Made by a program: the position numbers and the translations under genes. A DNA stretch of 64,000 bases from Pelosinus sp. IPA-1 (GTDB lineage: Bacteria > Bacillota > Negativicutes > DSM-13327): the NCBI RefSeq assembly GCF_030269905.1, contig NZ_BSVC01000012.1, positions 1 through 64,000 on the forward strand, in the 5' to 3' direction. The notes under the pieces were generated by a model. That model saw only the letters and a list, made by a program, of their open reading frames with translations. It was not told the DNA's origin and did not search any database. Below are positions 1 through 9,856 of this stretch, piece by piece (position 1 is the stretch's first letter; each line of letters begins with the position of its first letter).

Positions 1-234
1 TAATGCGCCATCGAGCTCTTTACCGACTGACGCACCAGTCCAAAGGTTGATTTGAAAATGATCCTTTTTGATTCTTTCAGCTAGAGCCATTGGTACAGCT
101 TTTGGGTAACCAGATGGTGTAAATCCACTAGTTCCGATATTCATTCCCGGCTTAATAACTGTCGCAGCTTGCTCTGCGCTTACAATTTTTGCATGAAGCG
201 CTTTGTTACGCACACGATCTTTGATATCAATCAT
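1..234 (-). CDS. Acetyl-CoA hydrolase/CoA-transferase family protein, N-terminal part (runs off the window)
   Basis: The first 78 codons are visible and the rest lies left of the window. The start begins MIDIKDRVRNKALHAKI and continues with the turn NIGTSGFTPSGYPKAVP and the stretch LWTGASVGKELDGAL. These are typical of the N-terminal domain of the succinate/acetate CoA-transferase and acetyl-CoA hydrolase family (Cat1/SpcA type), which moves CoA between acyl-CoA and a free acid. The ATG at 234 follows a strong ribosome site (GGAGG, about nine bases upstream). It lies 30 bp downstream of rex on the same strand. A fermentation enzyme under a Rex-type redox sensor is plausible, but that link is inference. 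Substrate cannot be told from this fragment. Confidence 0.85.
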   Translation of the reverse strand, partial: MIDIKDRVRNKALHAKIVSAEQAATVIKPGMNIGTSGFTPSGYPKAVPMALAERIKKDHFQINLWTGASVGKELDGAL

Positions 235-264
235 TTTAATACTTTCCTCCAAACATTTGAGTGA

Positions 265-915
265 TTAATTCGTTGGTAGCTGCCTTGCTAAGTAGAAAGA
301 CAAACTACTTAATCCGACTGACAAGTCCTCATTGATAATTCGGACACTATCAGGCACCCTTATTTTCCTTGGCGCAAAGTTCCATATCCCACGTATCCCA
401 TTCGCAACTAACTGATCTGCTACTCCTTGGGCATACGCTTCTGGTACGGCAATGATGCCAATATGAATTATTTTCTCCTCCATCACCTCTTTTAAACGGT
501 CTAAATGAAAGACCTCTGTACCTTTTATACATTGCCCAATTTTATTGGGGTCAATATCAAACATAGCAACTAAATTGAAACCTAGTGAGTCAAAATTACG
601 ATAATTAGCTAATGCCCAGCCTAAATGTCCAACACCAATTACGGCAATATGCCAATTATAATCTAGCCCTAGTATTTCTCCAATATTGCGAATGAGTTCA
701 CTAACATAATACCCAACACCCTTTTTACCAAATTGACCAAAAGATGCCAGATCTTTACGAATTTGTTCAGGAGTTACACCTAAACGTTGTCCCAACTCTT
801 CTGAAGAAATAATCTCCATACCCTCTTCCTGGCTAAGTCTAAGAGTACGAAAATACAATGGTAAACGGTCTATAGTAGCCTTAGAAATGGCATTCTTATC
901 CTTAATATCTCTCAC
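265..915 (-). CDS. rex: Redox-sensing transcriptional repressor Rex
   Basis: Rex senses the cytoplasmic NADH/NAD+ ratio and represses fermentation and respiration genes when NADH is low. The 216-residue length is normal. Residues 1-80 form the winged-helix DNA-binding domain (SSEELGQRLGVTPEQIRKDL, then GQFGKKGVGY). Residues about 88-190 form a Rossmann fold with the dinucleotide loop VIGVGHLGWAL and the following acidic strand end FDIDPNKIG. The C-terminal helix that swaps between subunits is present (LSSLSFYLARQLP). The neighbouring CoA-transferase gene, transcribed in the same direction 30 bp downstream, is a plausible co-transcribed target. The assignment is firm; the targets are inference. 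Confidence 0.97.
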   Translation of the reverse strand: MRDIKDKNAISKATIDRLPLYFRTLRLSQEEGMEIISSEELGQRLGVTPEQIRKDLASFGQFGKKGVGYYVSELIRNIGEILGLDYNWHIAVIGVGHLGWALANYRNFDSLGFNLVAMFDIDPNKIGQCIKGTEVFHLDRLKEVMEEKIIHIGIIAVPEAYAQGVADQLVANGIRGIWNFAPRKIRVPDSVRIINEDLSVGLSSLSFYLARQLPTN

Positions 916-970
916 TCAAAAGCCTCCTCTAATGTCAGTGGCAAGCGCTGCTAATAACATTTTTTTCTCT

Positions 971-1351
971 TTTCTCTAGTATGTACAATTTCTCACATAA
1001 ACCAGAAAATCCTGCCTCAGAATTAGAGATTATTCAAATTTTATTTTATTTTTTTAATTATTATCTATGTTTTTTTACTAATCATACCAATTTTCTCTTT
1101 TTTTTCCTGCATTTTATCTTAATATGCAATTAAGGCATAAACTGCATTCTTAAATACTTTCTTTTCCCCAATAGCAAAAATAGAGCGCAATCGCTCTATT
1201 TTTTGAAACATCTTTATATTACTTTTCTTAAAGAATAACCTTGATCATAACGCTGCTGATTTTATTGCAATAACACCAGCGCAAATTGAGTATATATTAT
1301 GTGTGTGAAAAATTTTAGTATTCGCATTATTTATGAAAAAATCATAGTCAC
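971..1351 (-). pseudogene. Decayed partial duplicate of the 3' end of the O-antigen ligase-like gene
   Basis: Bases about 971-1286 repeat 1371-1630 with scattered differences, including the terminator hairpin and the last codons of the ligase gene. Bases about 1287-1350 instead match an internal piece of that gene near 1849-1914. The copy is therefore a tandem duplicate of the gene's 3' part that has lost about 220 bp from its middle. It has no open frame of useful length. Its own hairpin, AGAGCG-caat-CGCTCT at about 1182-1204, is retained. Seen directly by comparing the two stretches; the order of duplication and deletion is inference. Confidence 0.75.
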
Positions 1352-1520
1352 ATAGTCAGATAATATTCTTTTCTCTAGTATGTACAATTTCTCACATAAG
1401 GCCAAAAATCCTGCTTCAAAATTAAAAATTATTCAAATTTTATTATATTTTTTAATTATTACTATTATGCAGCTAAGGCATAAACCGCATTCTCAAAGAC
1501 TTTCTTTTCCGCAATAGCAA

Positions 1521-1547
1521 AAAAATAGAGCCCAAGGCTCTATTTTT
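1521..1547 (-). terminator. Intrinsic terminator of the O-antigen ligase-like gene
   Basis: Palindrome AAAAATAGAGCC-caa-GGCTCTATTTTT, ten bases beyond the stop codon of the gene at 1558-2820. The run of T on the minus strand completes a Rho-independent terminator. A diverged copy of the same hairpin lies near 1180-1205. Confidence 0.8.
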
Positions 1548-1557
1548 GAAAACATCC

Positions 1558-2820
1558 TTATATTACTTTTCTTAAAGAATGACCTTGATCATAACGCTGC
1601 TGATTCTGTTGCCAAACAACAACAATCAGCGCATTTAACAACCAAAACAACATAGATAATTGTATATTAAACAGTACATAGTCTGTAAATCCATTTACAA
1701 TAAGGCCACAAATCGCTCCTACTATCCCCAGCATAACACCTGATGAATGATATGCTGCTTCTTTTATCGAGGACAAAGCTAAACGAAAGTGTCCATACAT
1801 CATAACTAAAAAAGCAAACAAACCTGGAATACCAATCTCAGCAGCAATATTTAAGTACATATTATGTGCGTGAAAAATTTTAGTATTCGCATTATTTATG
1901 AAAAAGTCATAGTCAGGATATACCATCCAATAAGCACCCCAACCGATACCGAAAAAAGGTTTATCCATTATCATTGCAATGGTGCTTTCCCATAAGGCAA
2001 TCCGCAAAGTAGATGAGGTATCTGTAGGATTTGTTATGGACATAATCCGCTCTAATAAGGCATCATGAGCAAAAAATCCAACAATAGGTACTACCAGCAG
2101 CAACCAAAAGATTTTACGATTACACAACATGCCATACATGCCAATGATTGCTAATACACTGAGCCAAGCACCCCGTGAATAGGTAAGAACTAAACACCCA
2201 CCAAATAGAATAACCAACGCAGCCAGGATCACCTTACTATTGAGCGTAGCCGCTTTATATCCCATACCTGCAGCGATGGCCATCATAGTTACTAAAAAAC
2301 CAGCTAATAAATTAGGATTTTCTAAGGTAGAAAATACTCTCATTTTAAGATCAGGAAATTGTGCTCCATCTACCCACTCAACGGCTGAAACCGTTGCGCC
2401 AAAGAAGTACTGATAAAATCCATATAAGGAAACTACTAAGGCTGATGCTAACAGACTCCATATCAATCGTTTCACTTGGCCTCGAGAGCGAATGTTATTG
2501 ACAGCTAAATAGTAAATCAATATGTATCTTCCCATTAAATTATAGTAATTATAAAAACTAAATCCTCGGTCCGGTGAAGCCCATATAGAAGCCGCAGATA
2601 ATACAACTAACAAAGCTATCCCAAAATCAAAAGGAGTTGCCTTAAAATCCATCCTGCGCATTACAGCCATTTTTCCTAGCCATACCAGTGCACCAAGGCC
2701 TAAAAAACCACTGCTGATCTTCAGTGACAGCGGCAAAAAAAAGGTCACCGCCAGAATGCAGTGCTCAATTATATATTCTAAAAAATACTGTGTTTGGGTC
2801 GTTCTATATGTTATATACAC
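1558..2820 (-). CDS. O-antigen ligase / Wzy-like polymerase family membrane protein
   Basis: A 420-residue polytopic membrane protein with about ten to twelve hydrophobic segments. The long periplasmic loop and following block carry the family pattern: RGAWLSV near residue 215, and ALWESTIAMIMDKPFFGIGWGAY followed by FHAHNMYLNIAAEIGIPGL near 275-335. That H-x-H-N-x-Y-L motif is typical of Wzy_C/WaaL-type proteins that polymerise or transfer polysaccharide repeat units. The start is a GTG at 2820, placed by an AGGTG ribosome site six bases away. No other glycan gene adjoins it, so the polymer served is unknown. Ligase versus polymerase cannot be decided from sequence alone. Confidence 0.88.
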   Translation of the reverse strand: MYITYRTTQTQYFLEYIIEHCILAVTFFLPLSLKISSGFLGLGALVWLGKMAVMRRMDFKATPFDFGIALLVVLSAASIWASPDRGFSFYNYYNLMGRYILIYYLAVNNIRSRGQVKRLIWSLLASALVVSLYGFYQYFFGATVSAVEWVDGAQFPDLKMRVFSTLENPNLLAGFLVTMMAIAAGMGYKAATLNSKVILAALVILFGGCLVLTYSRGAWLSVLAIIGMYGMLCNRKIFWLLLVVPIVGFFAHDALLERIMSITNPTDTSSTLRIALWESTIAMIMDKPFFGIGWGAYWMVYPDYDFFINNANTKIFHAHNMYLNIAAEIGIPGLFAFLVMMYGHFRLALSSIKEAAYHSSGVMLGIVGAICGLIVNGFTDYVLFNIQLSMLFWLLNALIVVVWQQNQQRYDQGHSLRKVI

Positions 2821-2933
2821 AATTTCACCTGTCTAATAGCATTTGCTATTTAATATTTTCTTTCAATACAATACTATTTACAAATGCCAAATTCAATGCC
2901 ATTTTTTATTATAACCAAGAACAAATCATTTGT

Positions 2934-4226
2934 CTACTTACATATTATTTTCCTAGCCTCACCAATTAAGTACAACGAGCCTGCAATGCAGATTACATTG
3001 CCCTCTCCAGCTAATAATTTGGCTTTTTGCAAACCTTCATTAATAGAGTGAGCTACTTCTATATAAGCCGCTTGTATTTCCCGGGCAACATCCTCTGGCT
3101 TACCCGCCCTCTGGGAGATAGGAGCTACTACAACCACCTTATCCTCAGGACATATTAGGGTTGTAACAATTGTTTTCACATCTTTATCTTGTAAAATTCC
3201 CAATAAGAATACAATTTCTTTATGTCCATAAAATTGATCTAAATTTTCACGCAGCGCTCTTGCTCCATCTGGATTATGAGCTCCATCAATAATAATCGTT
3301 GGGCTTTTCGATACGATTTCAAATCTTCCAGGCCAACAAACTTGGCATAAACCTTTTTCAATTGCTGGTAAATCAATTCTTTTTTCACTTTTCCCTAGGA
3401 TCACTGCTGTCATAACCGCAACTGCACAATTATCAACTTGGTGAGCACCTAAAAGATTGACAGCAAAGTTTCCAATTTCCTCTTGCTCTTTAAGCTTTAC
3501 TCCTACTTTTTGATAATGTTCCTCCATTCCGAGAAAAGTCCCAGAAAAGTCTTGCCCATTTACATAACATGCAGTGGATTTCTCCTGAGCAGTTTTTATT
3601 ATCACCTCTAAGGCTTGCCCTTTAGCTGCTGTAACTACGGGGACTCCTTGCTTAATAATACCGGATTTATGATGCGCAATTTCTTCTATCGTGCTACCAC
3701 ACTTATCTATATGATCTAATGTAACATTTGTAATGACAGATAAAATTGGCATAATAACATTGGTCGAGTCAAGCAATCCACCTAAACCCACTTCAATGAC
3801 AGCATACTCTACTTCACACGATGCAAAATAGTAAAATGCTGCTGCTGTTAATACTTCAAACTCTGTTGGATGATCGAAACCTTGTAATACTATTCTATCC
3901 ACAAATTGGCTTGTATACGCAATTGCTTGGGCAAATTCCTCTGGTGATGCCTCTTGTCCATCCACAATCATCCGCTCCGTATATTCTGCTAAATGGGGAG
4001 AAGTATACATGCCCGTTTTTATGCCTCCGTTGTTTAAAATAGAAGCTAGCATGGCAGTTGTTGAACCTTTACCATTTGTTCCCGCCACATGAATACTTTT
4101 AAACTTTTTTTCTGGATGATCCATTAACTCCAACAACTTTTCAATTCGCGCTAACCCCAGATTAATGCCAAACTTATTTAAATTCGCTAAATAACTTAGG
4201 GATTCTTCATATGTCACACTTGTCAC
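2934..4226 (-). CDS. folC: Bifunctional folylpolyglutamate synthase / dihydrofolate synthase
   Basis: A cytoplasmic Mur-ligase-family enzyme that adds glutamate to dihydropteroate and to reduced folates using ATP. The 430-residue length is normal. The N-terminal ATP loop HVAGTNGKGSTTAML lies near residues 46-60. The family signatures EVGLGGLLDSTN near 145 and TNVTLDHIDKCG near 168 follow, and the C-terminal domain has IIDGAHNPDGA near 315. It lies downstream of valS in the same direction, separated by about 157 bp that holds a repeat element, an arrangement common in Firmicutes (valS-folC). Confidence 0.96.
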   Translation of the reverse strand: MTSVTYEESLSYLANLNKFGINLGLARIEKLLELMDHPEKKFKSIHVAGTNGKGSTTAMLASILNNGGIKTGMYTSPHLAEYTERMIVDGQEASPEEFAQAIAYTSQFVDRIVLQGFDHPTEFEVLTAAAFYYFASCEVEYAVIEVGLGGLLDSTNVIMPILSVITNVTLDHIDKCGSTIEEIAHHKSGIIKQGVPVVTAAKGQALEVIIKTAQEKSTACYVNGQDFSGTFLGMEEHYQKVGVKLKEQEEIGNFAVNLLGAHQVDNCAVAVMTAVILGKSEKRIDLPAIEKGLCQVCWPGRFEIVSKSPTIIIDGAHNPDGARALRENLDQFYGHKEIVFLLGILQDKDVKTIVTTLICPEDKVVVVAPISQRAGKPEDVAREIQAAYIEVAHSINEGLQKAKLLAGEGNVICIAGSLYLIGEARKIICK

Positions 4227-4249
4227 ACCCTTCTAATAAAAAAGAAATT

Positions 4250-4350
4250 GAACCACAAAGACACAAAGGACACAAAGGGAACTATCATAAACTTCCCTCA
4301 TACCTACTTTGTGTGCCGCCGCAGCGGCATTGTGCCTTTGTGATTCTAAT
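4250..4350. repeat. ACCACAAAG-type interspersed inverted repeat between valS and folC
   Basis: The left arm at about 4252-4281 is a run of ACCACAAAG/ACACAAAGG units. The right arm at about 4304-4342 is the imperfect reverse complement (CTTTGTGTG...TGTGCCTTTGTGAT) and contains a small CCGCCGCAGCGGC dyad. Elements built from CACAAAG units are scattered in many bacterial genomes as REP-like palindromes; this is recognition from memory, not a search. It fills most of the gap and could fold in the valS-folC transcript. Confidence 0.55.
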
Positions 4351-4383
4351 ATTGCTTTATTATAAATTTTTATCGTTTAGAAT

Positions 4384-7062
4384 CTATAACGTAGCCAAAT
4401 AAGCTAGTCTTTCACGAATGGCTGTTTGTTTTTCTTGGTATTCGCCTGCCTTTGCTTTCTCCTTGGCGATGACCTCAGCTGGCGCTTTGGCGACAAACCC
4501 TTCATTGGATAATTTCCCCTCAATGCGAGCAATTTCTTTGTCCAATGTAGCCAATTCTTTATTCAAGCGAGCTGATTCTTTTTCTACATCAATTAACCCT
4601 TTGAGAGGCAAATAGATTTCAACACCACTTACCACAGCGGTCATGGCATTTTCAGGTTTAGCTTCTGCATCATCTAATAATTGAATAGGTTCTGCAGCAG
4701 CTAACGTTTTCAAATATGACAAGTTCTTTGCAAAAACTTCTTGCAGCTCTTTCGCAACAATTTGCAAAATAACCTCACTCTTTTTCCCTGGTGGCACATT
4801 GACCTCGGCACGCATATTTCGAATGGACTTAATGGTTTCCATAATAGTATTCATTTGAGTTTCTACATCGTCATTAATCAATGTTGAACTGTCCATTGGC
4901 CAATCAGCTACCATAATACTTTGCCCTTCATGCGGCAAGTGCTGCCAGATGGTTTCTGTAATAAAAGGCATAAAAGGATGTAATAGTTTTAGTGTATTTT
5001 CAAGTACATACCATAGGACATATTGGGCAGTTGCACGCGCTGTAGATTCTTCTTTATTGTATAATCTTGCTTTTGCCATTTCAATATACCAATCGCAATA
5101 CTCATTCCAAATAAACTCATATAGCAGACGAGCTGCTTCTCCTAATTCAAATCGTTCTAAATTACGTGTCACTTCATTCACAGTCTTTGCATAACGACTT
5201 AAAATCCACTTATCTGCTAAGGTAAAGTTGTCTTCCTGCTTTGCCCTTACTCCATAATTGGCTAATGTATCAACACTATCTACATCTTCCAAATTCATTA
5301 GCACGAAACGGGAAGCATTCCATAATTTATTGGCAAAGTTACGACTTGACTCTACTCTTTCCCAGTAAAAGCGCATATCATTTCCTGGCGTATTACCAGT
5401 CACTAAGGTAAACCGCAAAGTATCTGCACCATTTTTATCAATAACTTCTAATGGATCAATCCCATTCCCTAAGGATTTACTCATTTTCCGTCCTTGGGAG
5501 TCCCGAACCAAACCATGAATAAAAACATGTTTAAAAGGAATTTCCTTCTTAAACTCTAATCCCATCATGATCATTCTAGCTACCCAGAAGAAAATAATAT
5601 CATATCCTGTTACCAATACACTAGTAGGATAAAATTGTTCTAATTCCTCGGTATCTTCTGGCCAGCCCATAGTGGAAAAAGGCCACAAGCCGGAACTAAA
5701 CCAGGTATCTAGTACATCCTCATCTTGTTCAATTTTATGACTGCCGCACTTTGGACATACATTAACTTCTTCCCTTGCTACAATAGTTTCACCACATTCG
5801 CAATACCAAGCGGGAATACGATGTCCCCACCAAATTTGCCTTGAAATACACCAGTCCCGTATATTGCTCATCCAATTAATGTACGTTTTTGTAAATCGTT
5901 CGGGAACAAATTGAATTTCACCTGAAGTCACAGTTTCAATGGCTGGTTCAGCTAGCGACTGCATTTTAACAAACCATTGCTTAGATACCAAAGGTTCTAC
6001 AACTGTGGTACAACGTTGGCAATGACCTACTGCATGCATATGGTCATCAATTTTCACCAAATACTCTTTCTCATCTAAATCCTTGACTAATACTTTACGG
6101 CACTCATAACGATCAAGTCCTGCATATTTACCCGTGCCTTCTGACATTTTTCCATCGTTATCAATTACTACAATTTGCGGTAATTTATGACGTAATCCCA
6201 TTTCAAAATCGTTAGGGTCATGAGAAGGAGTAATCTTAACCGCACCTGTACCAAAAGCCTGATCAACGTATTCATCGGCAATTACGGGAATTAATCTTCC
6301 TACTAACGGCAGAATTAGATTTTTTCCAATCAAATGGCTATATCTGGCATCTTCCGGATTAACTGCTACTGCGGTATCTCCCAAAATAGTTTCTGGCCGC
6401 GTAGTAGCTACTGTCAAATACTCACCTTCACTCCCCTCTACTGGGTAACGAACATGGTATAAATGACCTGGCTTTTCTTCATGTTCTACTTCAATATCAC
6501 TTAAAGCAGTATTGCAGCGTGGACACCAATTAGTGATCCGATTTCCCTGATAAATAAGGCCTTTTTCATATAAAGAAACAAAAACTTCCCGTACAGCCTT
6601 GGAACAACCTTCGTCCATGGTAAAACGCTCTCGCTGCCAATCACAAGAAGCACCCAAACTTTTCAGTTGTTTAATAATTCTGTCGCCATACTGTTCTTTC
6701 CATTCCCAAACCTTTTCAATAAACTTTTCCCGCCCCATATCATAACGAGAAATGCCTTCCTTTGCTAACATCTCTTCTACTTTAATTTGGGTAGCAATAC
6801 CTGCATGGTCTGTTCCTGGCATCCACAATGTATTGTAGCCTTGCATACGGCGAAAACGAATTAAAATATCTTGTAATGCATTATCTAAAGCATGCCCCAT
6901 ATGTAATTGCCCCGTTACATTAGGAGGCGGAATAACAATACTAAAAGGTTTTTTCCCCTTATTTACTTCCTGATGAAAGAAACCATTATCTTCCCAATAT
7001 TTATACCATTTTGCTTCTACCGCCTGAGGGTCATATACTGTTGGAATATTTTTTTCTGTCAA
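4384..7062 (-). CDS. valS: Valyl-tRNA synthetase
   Basis: A class I aminoacyl-tRNA synthetase that charges tRNA-Val and edits threonine mischarging. All main parts are present in the 892 residues: the HIGH-type motif [16 protein letters not shown] near 45-60, the editing insertion with [15 protein letters not shown] near 220-235, and the KMSKS loop [10 protein letters not shown] near 530. The tRNA anticodon-binding domain and the C-terminal coiled-coil arm (about 825-890, rich in Lys and Glu) follow. The start is a TTG at 7062, supported by AGGAGG eight bases upstream. It is preceded by a T-box leader, so expression should rise when uncharged tRNA-Val accumulates. Confidence 0.98.
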   Translation of the reverse strand: MTEKNIPTVYDPQAVEAKWYKYWEDNGFFHQEVNKGKKPFSIVIPPPNVTGQLHMGHALDNALQDILIRFRRMQGYNTLWMPGTDHAGIATQIKVEEMLAKEGISRYDMGREKFIEKVWEWKEQYGDRIIKQLKSLGASCDWQRERFTMDEGCSKAVREVFVSLYEKGLIYQGNRITNWCPRCNTALSDIEVEHEEKPGHLYHVRYPVEGSEGEYLTVATTRPETILGDTAVAVNPEDARYSHLIGKNLILPLVGRLIPVIADEYVDQAFGTGAVKITPSHDPNDFEMGLRHKLPQIVVIDNDGKMSEGTGKYAGLDRYECRKVLVKDLDEKEYLVKIDDHMHAVGHCQRCTTVVEPLVSKQWFVKMQSLAEPAIETVTSGEIQFVPERFTKTYINWMSNIRDWCISRQIWWGHRIPAWYCECGETIVAREEVNVCPKCGSHKIEQDEDVLDTWFSSGLWPFSTMGWPEDTEELEQFYPTSVLVTGYDIIFFWVARMIMMGLEFKKEIPFKHVFIHGLVRDSQGRKMSKSLGNGIDPLEVIDKNGADTLRFTLVTGNTPGNDMRFYWERVESSRNFANKLWNASRFVLMNLEDVDSVDTLANYGVRAKQEDNFTLADKWILSRYAKTVNEVTRNLERFELGEAARLLYEFIWNEYCDWYIEMAKARLYNKEESTARATAQYVLWYVLENTLKLLHPFMPFITETIWQHLPHEGQSIMVADWPMDSSTLINDDVETQMNTIMETIKSIRNMRAEVNVPPGKKSEVILQIVAKELQEVFAKNLSYLKTLAAAEPIQLLDDAEAKPENAMTAVVSGVEIYLPLKGLIDVEKESARLNKELATLDKEIARIEGKLSNEGFVAKAPAEVIAKEKAKAGEYQEKQTAIRERLAYLATL

Positions 7063-7082
7063 AATTAACTCCTCCTACTTTT

Positions 7083-7350
7083 TGAAAAATAAAAAAGCTC
7101 CTTCATCCTATAAAAGGACGAAAGAGCATACTTTCGTGGTACCACCTTGTTTCTTCGAGTAAAGAGAAATAATACTTACTCGAACTCCAATACCATAACG
7201 GGGCATAACCGACTGCACCTACTATAAGTTCAATGCAATAGCTCCAGGACTACCTTCCGCTACCCCATTCCGAGAGATCTTTCAGCCAAGGATCTCCTCT
7301 CTAATCGGCGGCAATAACGTACTCCTTCCTATCATCGCTTTTAATATATA
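7083..7350 (-). promoter_or_regulatory. T-box leader of valS with terminator
   Basis: Reading the minus strand, the conserved T-box core AAGGTGGTACCACGAAAG lies at 7131-7148, followed by a strong hairpin at 7097-7127 and a T-run at 7091-7096. A GGCTGAAAG element of Stem I lies upstream, around 7285. In the family, uncharged tRNA pairs with the specifier codon and with the T-box bulge, favouring the antiterminator. The gene served is valS, so valine is the expected amino acid. I could not fix the specifier triplet by eye. Confidence 0.93.
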
Positions 7351-7356
7351 TACCAT

Positions 7357-7386
7357 ACTATACCTATAGTATACAGTCTTTGTCAA
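7357..7386 (-). promoter_or_regulatory. Probable sigma-A promoter of the valS leader
   Basis: On the minus strand, TTGACA (7386-7381) is followed after 18 bases by TATAGT (7362-7357). This lies just upstream of the T-box leader, so transcription would start near 7350. Confidence 0.65.
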
Positions 7387-7417
7387 GATTAGTGAAAAAA
7401 TACTATATCGATACTAC

Positions 7418-7996
7418 TTAGGCAAAATCTTTTACAGGAAGCTTCAACAAATGCATCATCTGTAGAAAATTGTCAGCTTTTAACTCTTGCCCCGCTAGCA
7501 GAGCAATTTTAGCACAAGTTCGTGCATCATGCAGAGCATTATGATGATCAAAGTCAATCTGAAAACGCTGAGCTAATGTATTAAGCTTATAGTTCTCTCC
7601 ACCAGGCCATGTTTTTTTCGCAATTTGAACTGTACAACTATGTTTAAAAAATGGCATAGGCAATGAATATTCCCTCAGGATACCTCGTAGCACGCTAATA
7701 TCAAAAGTTGCATTATGGGCAATCACAATTTTATTTTCAAGATGCGGACGAATCCGTTCCCACAATTGATCAAAAGTTGGTTTATTCACTACATCTTCTG
7801 GGTGAATGCCATGCACCTGTATATTACGATAGTCAAATTTAAGAACTGGCGGGCGTATTAAAGAGTAAGCTGATCGGACGATTTGTCCATTTTCCACTGT
7901 TACCGCAGCCATGCTACATACACTAGAACGACTCGCATTGGCCGTTTCAAAATCAATTGCTACGAAATTCATTCTTATTGGCGCTAACTCGCGCAC
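7418..7996 (-). CDS. DEDDh-family 3'-5' exonuclease (DNA polymerase III epsilon-like)
   Basis: A 192-residue single-domain exonuclease. The metal-binding acidic residues are visible: Asp and Glu of FVAIDFETANASRSSV near 11-16, Asp of HNATFDISVLRGIL near 103, and the HxxxxxD signature HNALHDARTCAKIA near 160-167. It lacks the BRCT, DinG or polymerase domains found in larger relatives, so it is a stand-alone nuclease, probably acting in DNA repair or turnover. The start is a GTG at 7996 after GGAGAGGAG; an internal ATG eight codons later has no ribosome site. Confidence 0.88.
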   Translation of the reverse strand: MRELAPIRMNFVAIDFETANASRSSVCSMAAVTVENGQIVRSAYSLIRPPVLKFDYRNIQVHGIHPEDVVNKPTFDQLWERIRPHLENKIVIAHNATFDISVLRGILREYSLPMPFFKHSCTVQIAKKTWPGGENYKLNTLAQRFQIDFDHHNALHDARTCAKIALLAGQELKADNFLQMMHLLKLPVKDFA

Positions 7997-8139
7997 TTAC
8001 TCCTCTCCATGATACATTATTTTTTAGATACATATTCTTTAGTATATCATAATATCGAATTACATCGATAGCCTTAATTCAACTACATTCTTAAATTGCA
8101 CTAATACACAAATTACCCAAATTCGCATCCTAGTTAGAA

Positions 8140-9612
8140 TTAGAAGTCCTGAGAGTGAGTAAAGGATATTATAAAAGTACTACCTCGCCCTTCTTCGGAC
8201 TGCACCTCAATACTACCATTATGCTTATTAATGATGCTTTCACAAATTGCTAAGCCCAAACCAGTCCCATTATCCTTTGTTGTATAGAAAGGATTGAATA
8301 TTTTCTCTAACTTTTCCTTTGCTATGCCACTACCTGTATCAGAAATCGTTACTACAATTTGTTCGTCAACTAAAGTCGTCCGAATTGTCAACATACCGCT
8401 ATCATCCATTGATTCAATTCCATTACGGGTTAGATTAAAAAGTACTTGCTTAATTTCTTTCTCGCTTAATAATTGATCAGGGAGATTTTCCGCTAAACAT
8501 AGATCTACTACCACATTATTCTTGGTTGCATCCGTTGCCACAAGAGGAAATGCTTGCCTAATTATAGTATTAATGTTGTGCTTATTTCGTTCAATCTTTG
8601 TGTTTCCTGCTAGAGAAAGAAAATCCGTAATAATGCTTTCAATGCGAATTAATTCTCCTAAAACAATATCAAATTGTTCATTTAAACTAGCTGGTACTTT
8701 AGATCCTAAATATTGCAAATATCCCTTAATTACTGTCATTGGATTGCGTATTTCATGTGCTACGCCAGTCGCCATTTCCCCGATGAGATTCAATCTATCC
8801 ATTTTGTATAATGCATGACGCATTTGTTCATATTCTGTAATATCATGAAATATCGCTAGTGCCCCCCTATTTCGCCCTTCCATATCTCTTATTGGAATCG
8901 CGTTAATCAACATTTGCTTATTCATTATATCGTTAGAGACATTCCTCACCGCGATTCCGCGCAACGCTTTTTGCAAAGGACTCTCTTTCCACTGAGTACC
9001 AATATGGGCTGTACGAAACTCAGGGTTTGAACCGATTAATTTTTCTTTTGTAAATCCAGGGAAAAATAAATCAATATAGGCTTGATTACCATTTTTAAAA
9101 TTACCAAGTTCATCTACCATAATAACCGCAAAAGGACAAAGATCAATGAGTTGATTAAAATCCCGAGCCGATTGTACAGCGCTTAATTGAGACAACTTTC
9201 GTATTGTAATATCTCTAACTGTGCATAAAACTGCCTCCACAATTCCCGCAGAACTATATAGAGGATAGAGATAATACTCAAAATAGCTGATTCCATAACT
9301 TGTTAATTGAGGATCCTTTAACTCATTTTCCACTGGTTGTCCCATTGAGAAAACAGTTGCAAGGTCCTGTTCTAATTGCTCATTATGAGGTAGCCCTATT
9401 TCTCTACGTTCCTTTCCTTCCATATCAGAAGGTTTTAAGCCGATATAACGTGCTCCAAATCCATTGACAAATAAGTACCTGTGTTGCTTATCAAATACAC
9501 TTACCTGGTCTGGAAAACTACATTCCTTAACTGGATTATTAGCGATAATTTTTTCTAACTGTTCCTCTGTTGATTTTAAATTACGGATGTACTCTTTAAT
9601 TGCCCCTGACAC
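8140..9612 (-). CDS. PAS-domain sensor histidine kinase (cytoplasmic)
   Basis: A 490-residue kinase without membrane segments. Two PAS-like domains (about 30-140 and 150-260) precede the HisKA phosphoacceptor block MATGVAHEIRNPMTVIKGYL near 280-300. The ATPase domain has the N box FNLTRNGIESM, the G1 box ISDTGSGIA and the G2 box GTGLGLAI (about 390-470). The layout is that of KinA/AtoS/NtrB-type kinases. Start is a GTG with GGAGGG upstream. No response regulator adjoins it, so it may be an orphan kinase. In a spore former it could feed Spo0F/Spo0A, but that is inference and the signal is unknown. Confidence 0.9.
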   Translation of the reverse strand: MSGAIKEYIRNLKSTEEQLEKIIANNPVKECSFPDQVSVFDKQHRYLFVNGFGARYIGLKPSDMEGKERREIGLPHNEQLEQDLATVFSMGQPVENELKDPQLTSYGISYFEYYLYPLYSSAGIVEAVLCTVRDITIRKLSQLSAVQSARDFNQLIDLCPFAVIMVDELGNFKNGNQAYIDLFFPGFTKEKLIGSNPEFRTAHIGTQWKESPLQKALRGIAVRNVSNDIMNKQMLINAIPIRDMEGRNRGALAIFHDITEYEQMRHALYKMDRLNLIGEMATGVAHEIRNPMTVIKGYLQYLGSKVPASLNEQFDIVLGELIRIESIITDFLSLAGNTKIERNKHNINTIIRQAFPLVATDATKNNVVVDLCLAENLPDQLLSEKEIKQVLFNLTRNGIESMDDSGMLTIRTTLVDEQIVVTISDTGSGIAKEKLEKIFNPFYTTKDNGTGLGLAICESIINKHNGSIEVQSEEGRGSTFIISFTHSQDF

Positions 9613-9761
9613 AATATCTTACCCTCCAAAATTCACCTATCTACCAACATATTACAATATAACGATATGCATAATTTGTAATTTTATGGTAATGTTTTCA
9701 TAGTTTTAATTATAATTTAAATATTTGTGTCTTTAGGGGGAGAATTTTAAAAATTAAAAAG

Positions 9762-9808
9762 AAAAAGACCAAAATACAAGGCAGAAATAGCCTTTTTTTA
9801 GTCTTTTT
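9762..9808. terminator. Nested hairpin with T-run
   Basis: The inner stem AAGGC-agaaata-GCC(TT) is followed by a run of seven T on the plus strand. The outer arms AAAAAGAC (9762-9769) and GTCTTTTT (9801-9808) extend it. It lies between the histidine kinase promoter region and the tandem repeat array, with no evident plus-strand gene before it. Confidence 0.5.
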
Positions 9809-9856
9809 GTCGTATAGTTTATCCGATGACTAAACCGCTCTAAGACTCCCATCTTC

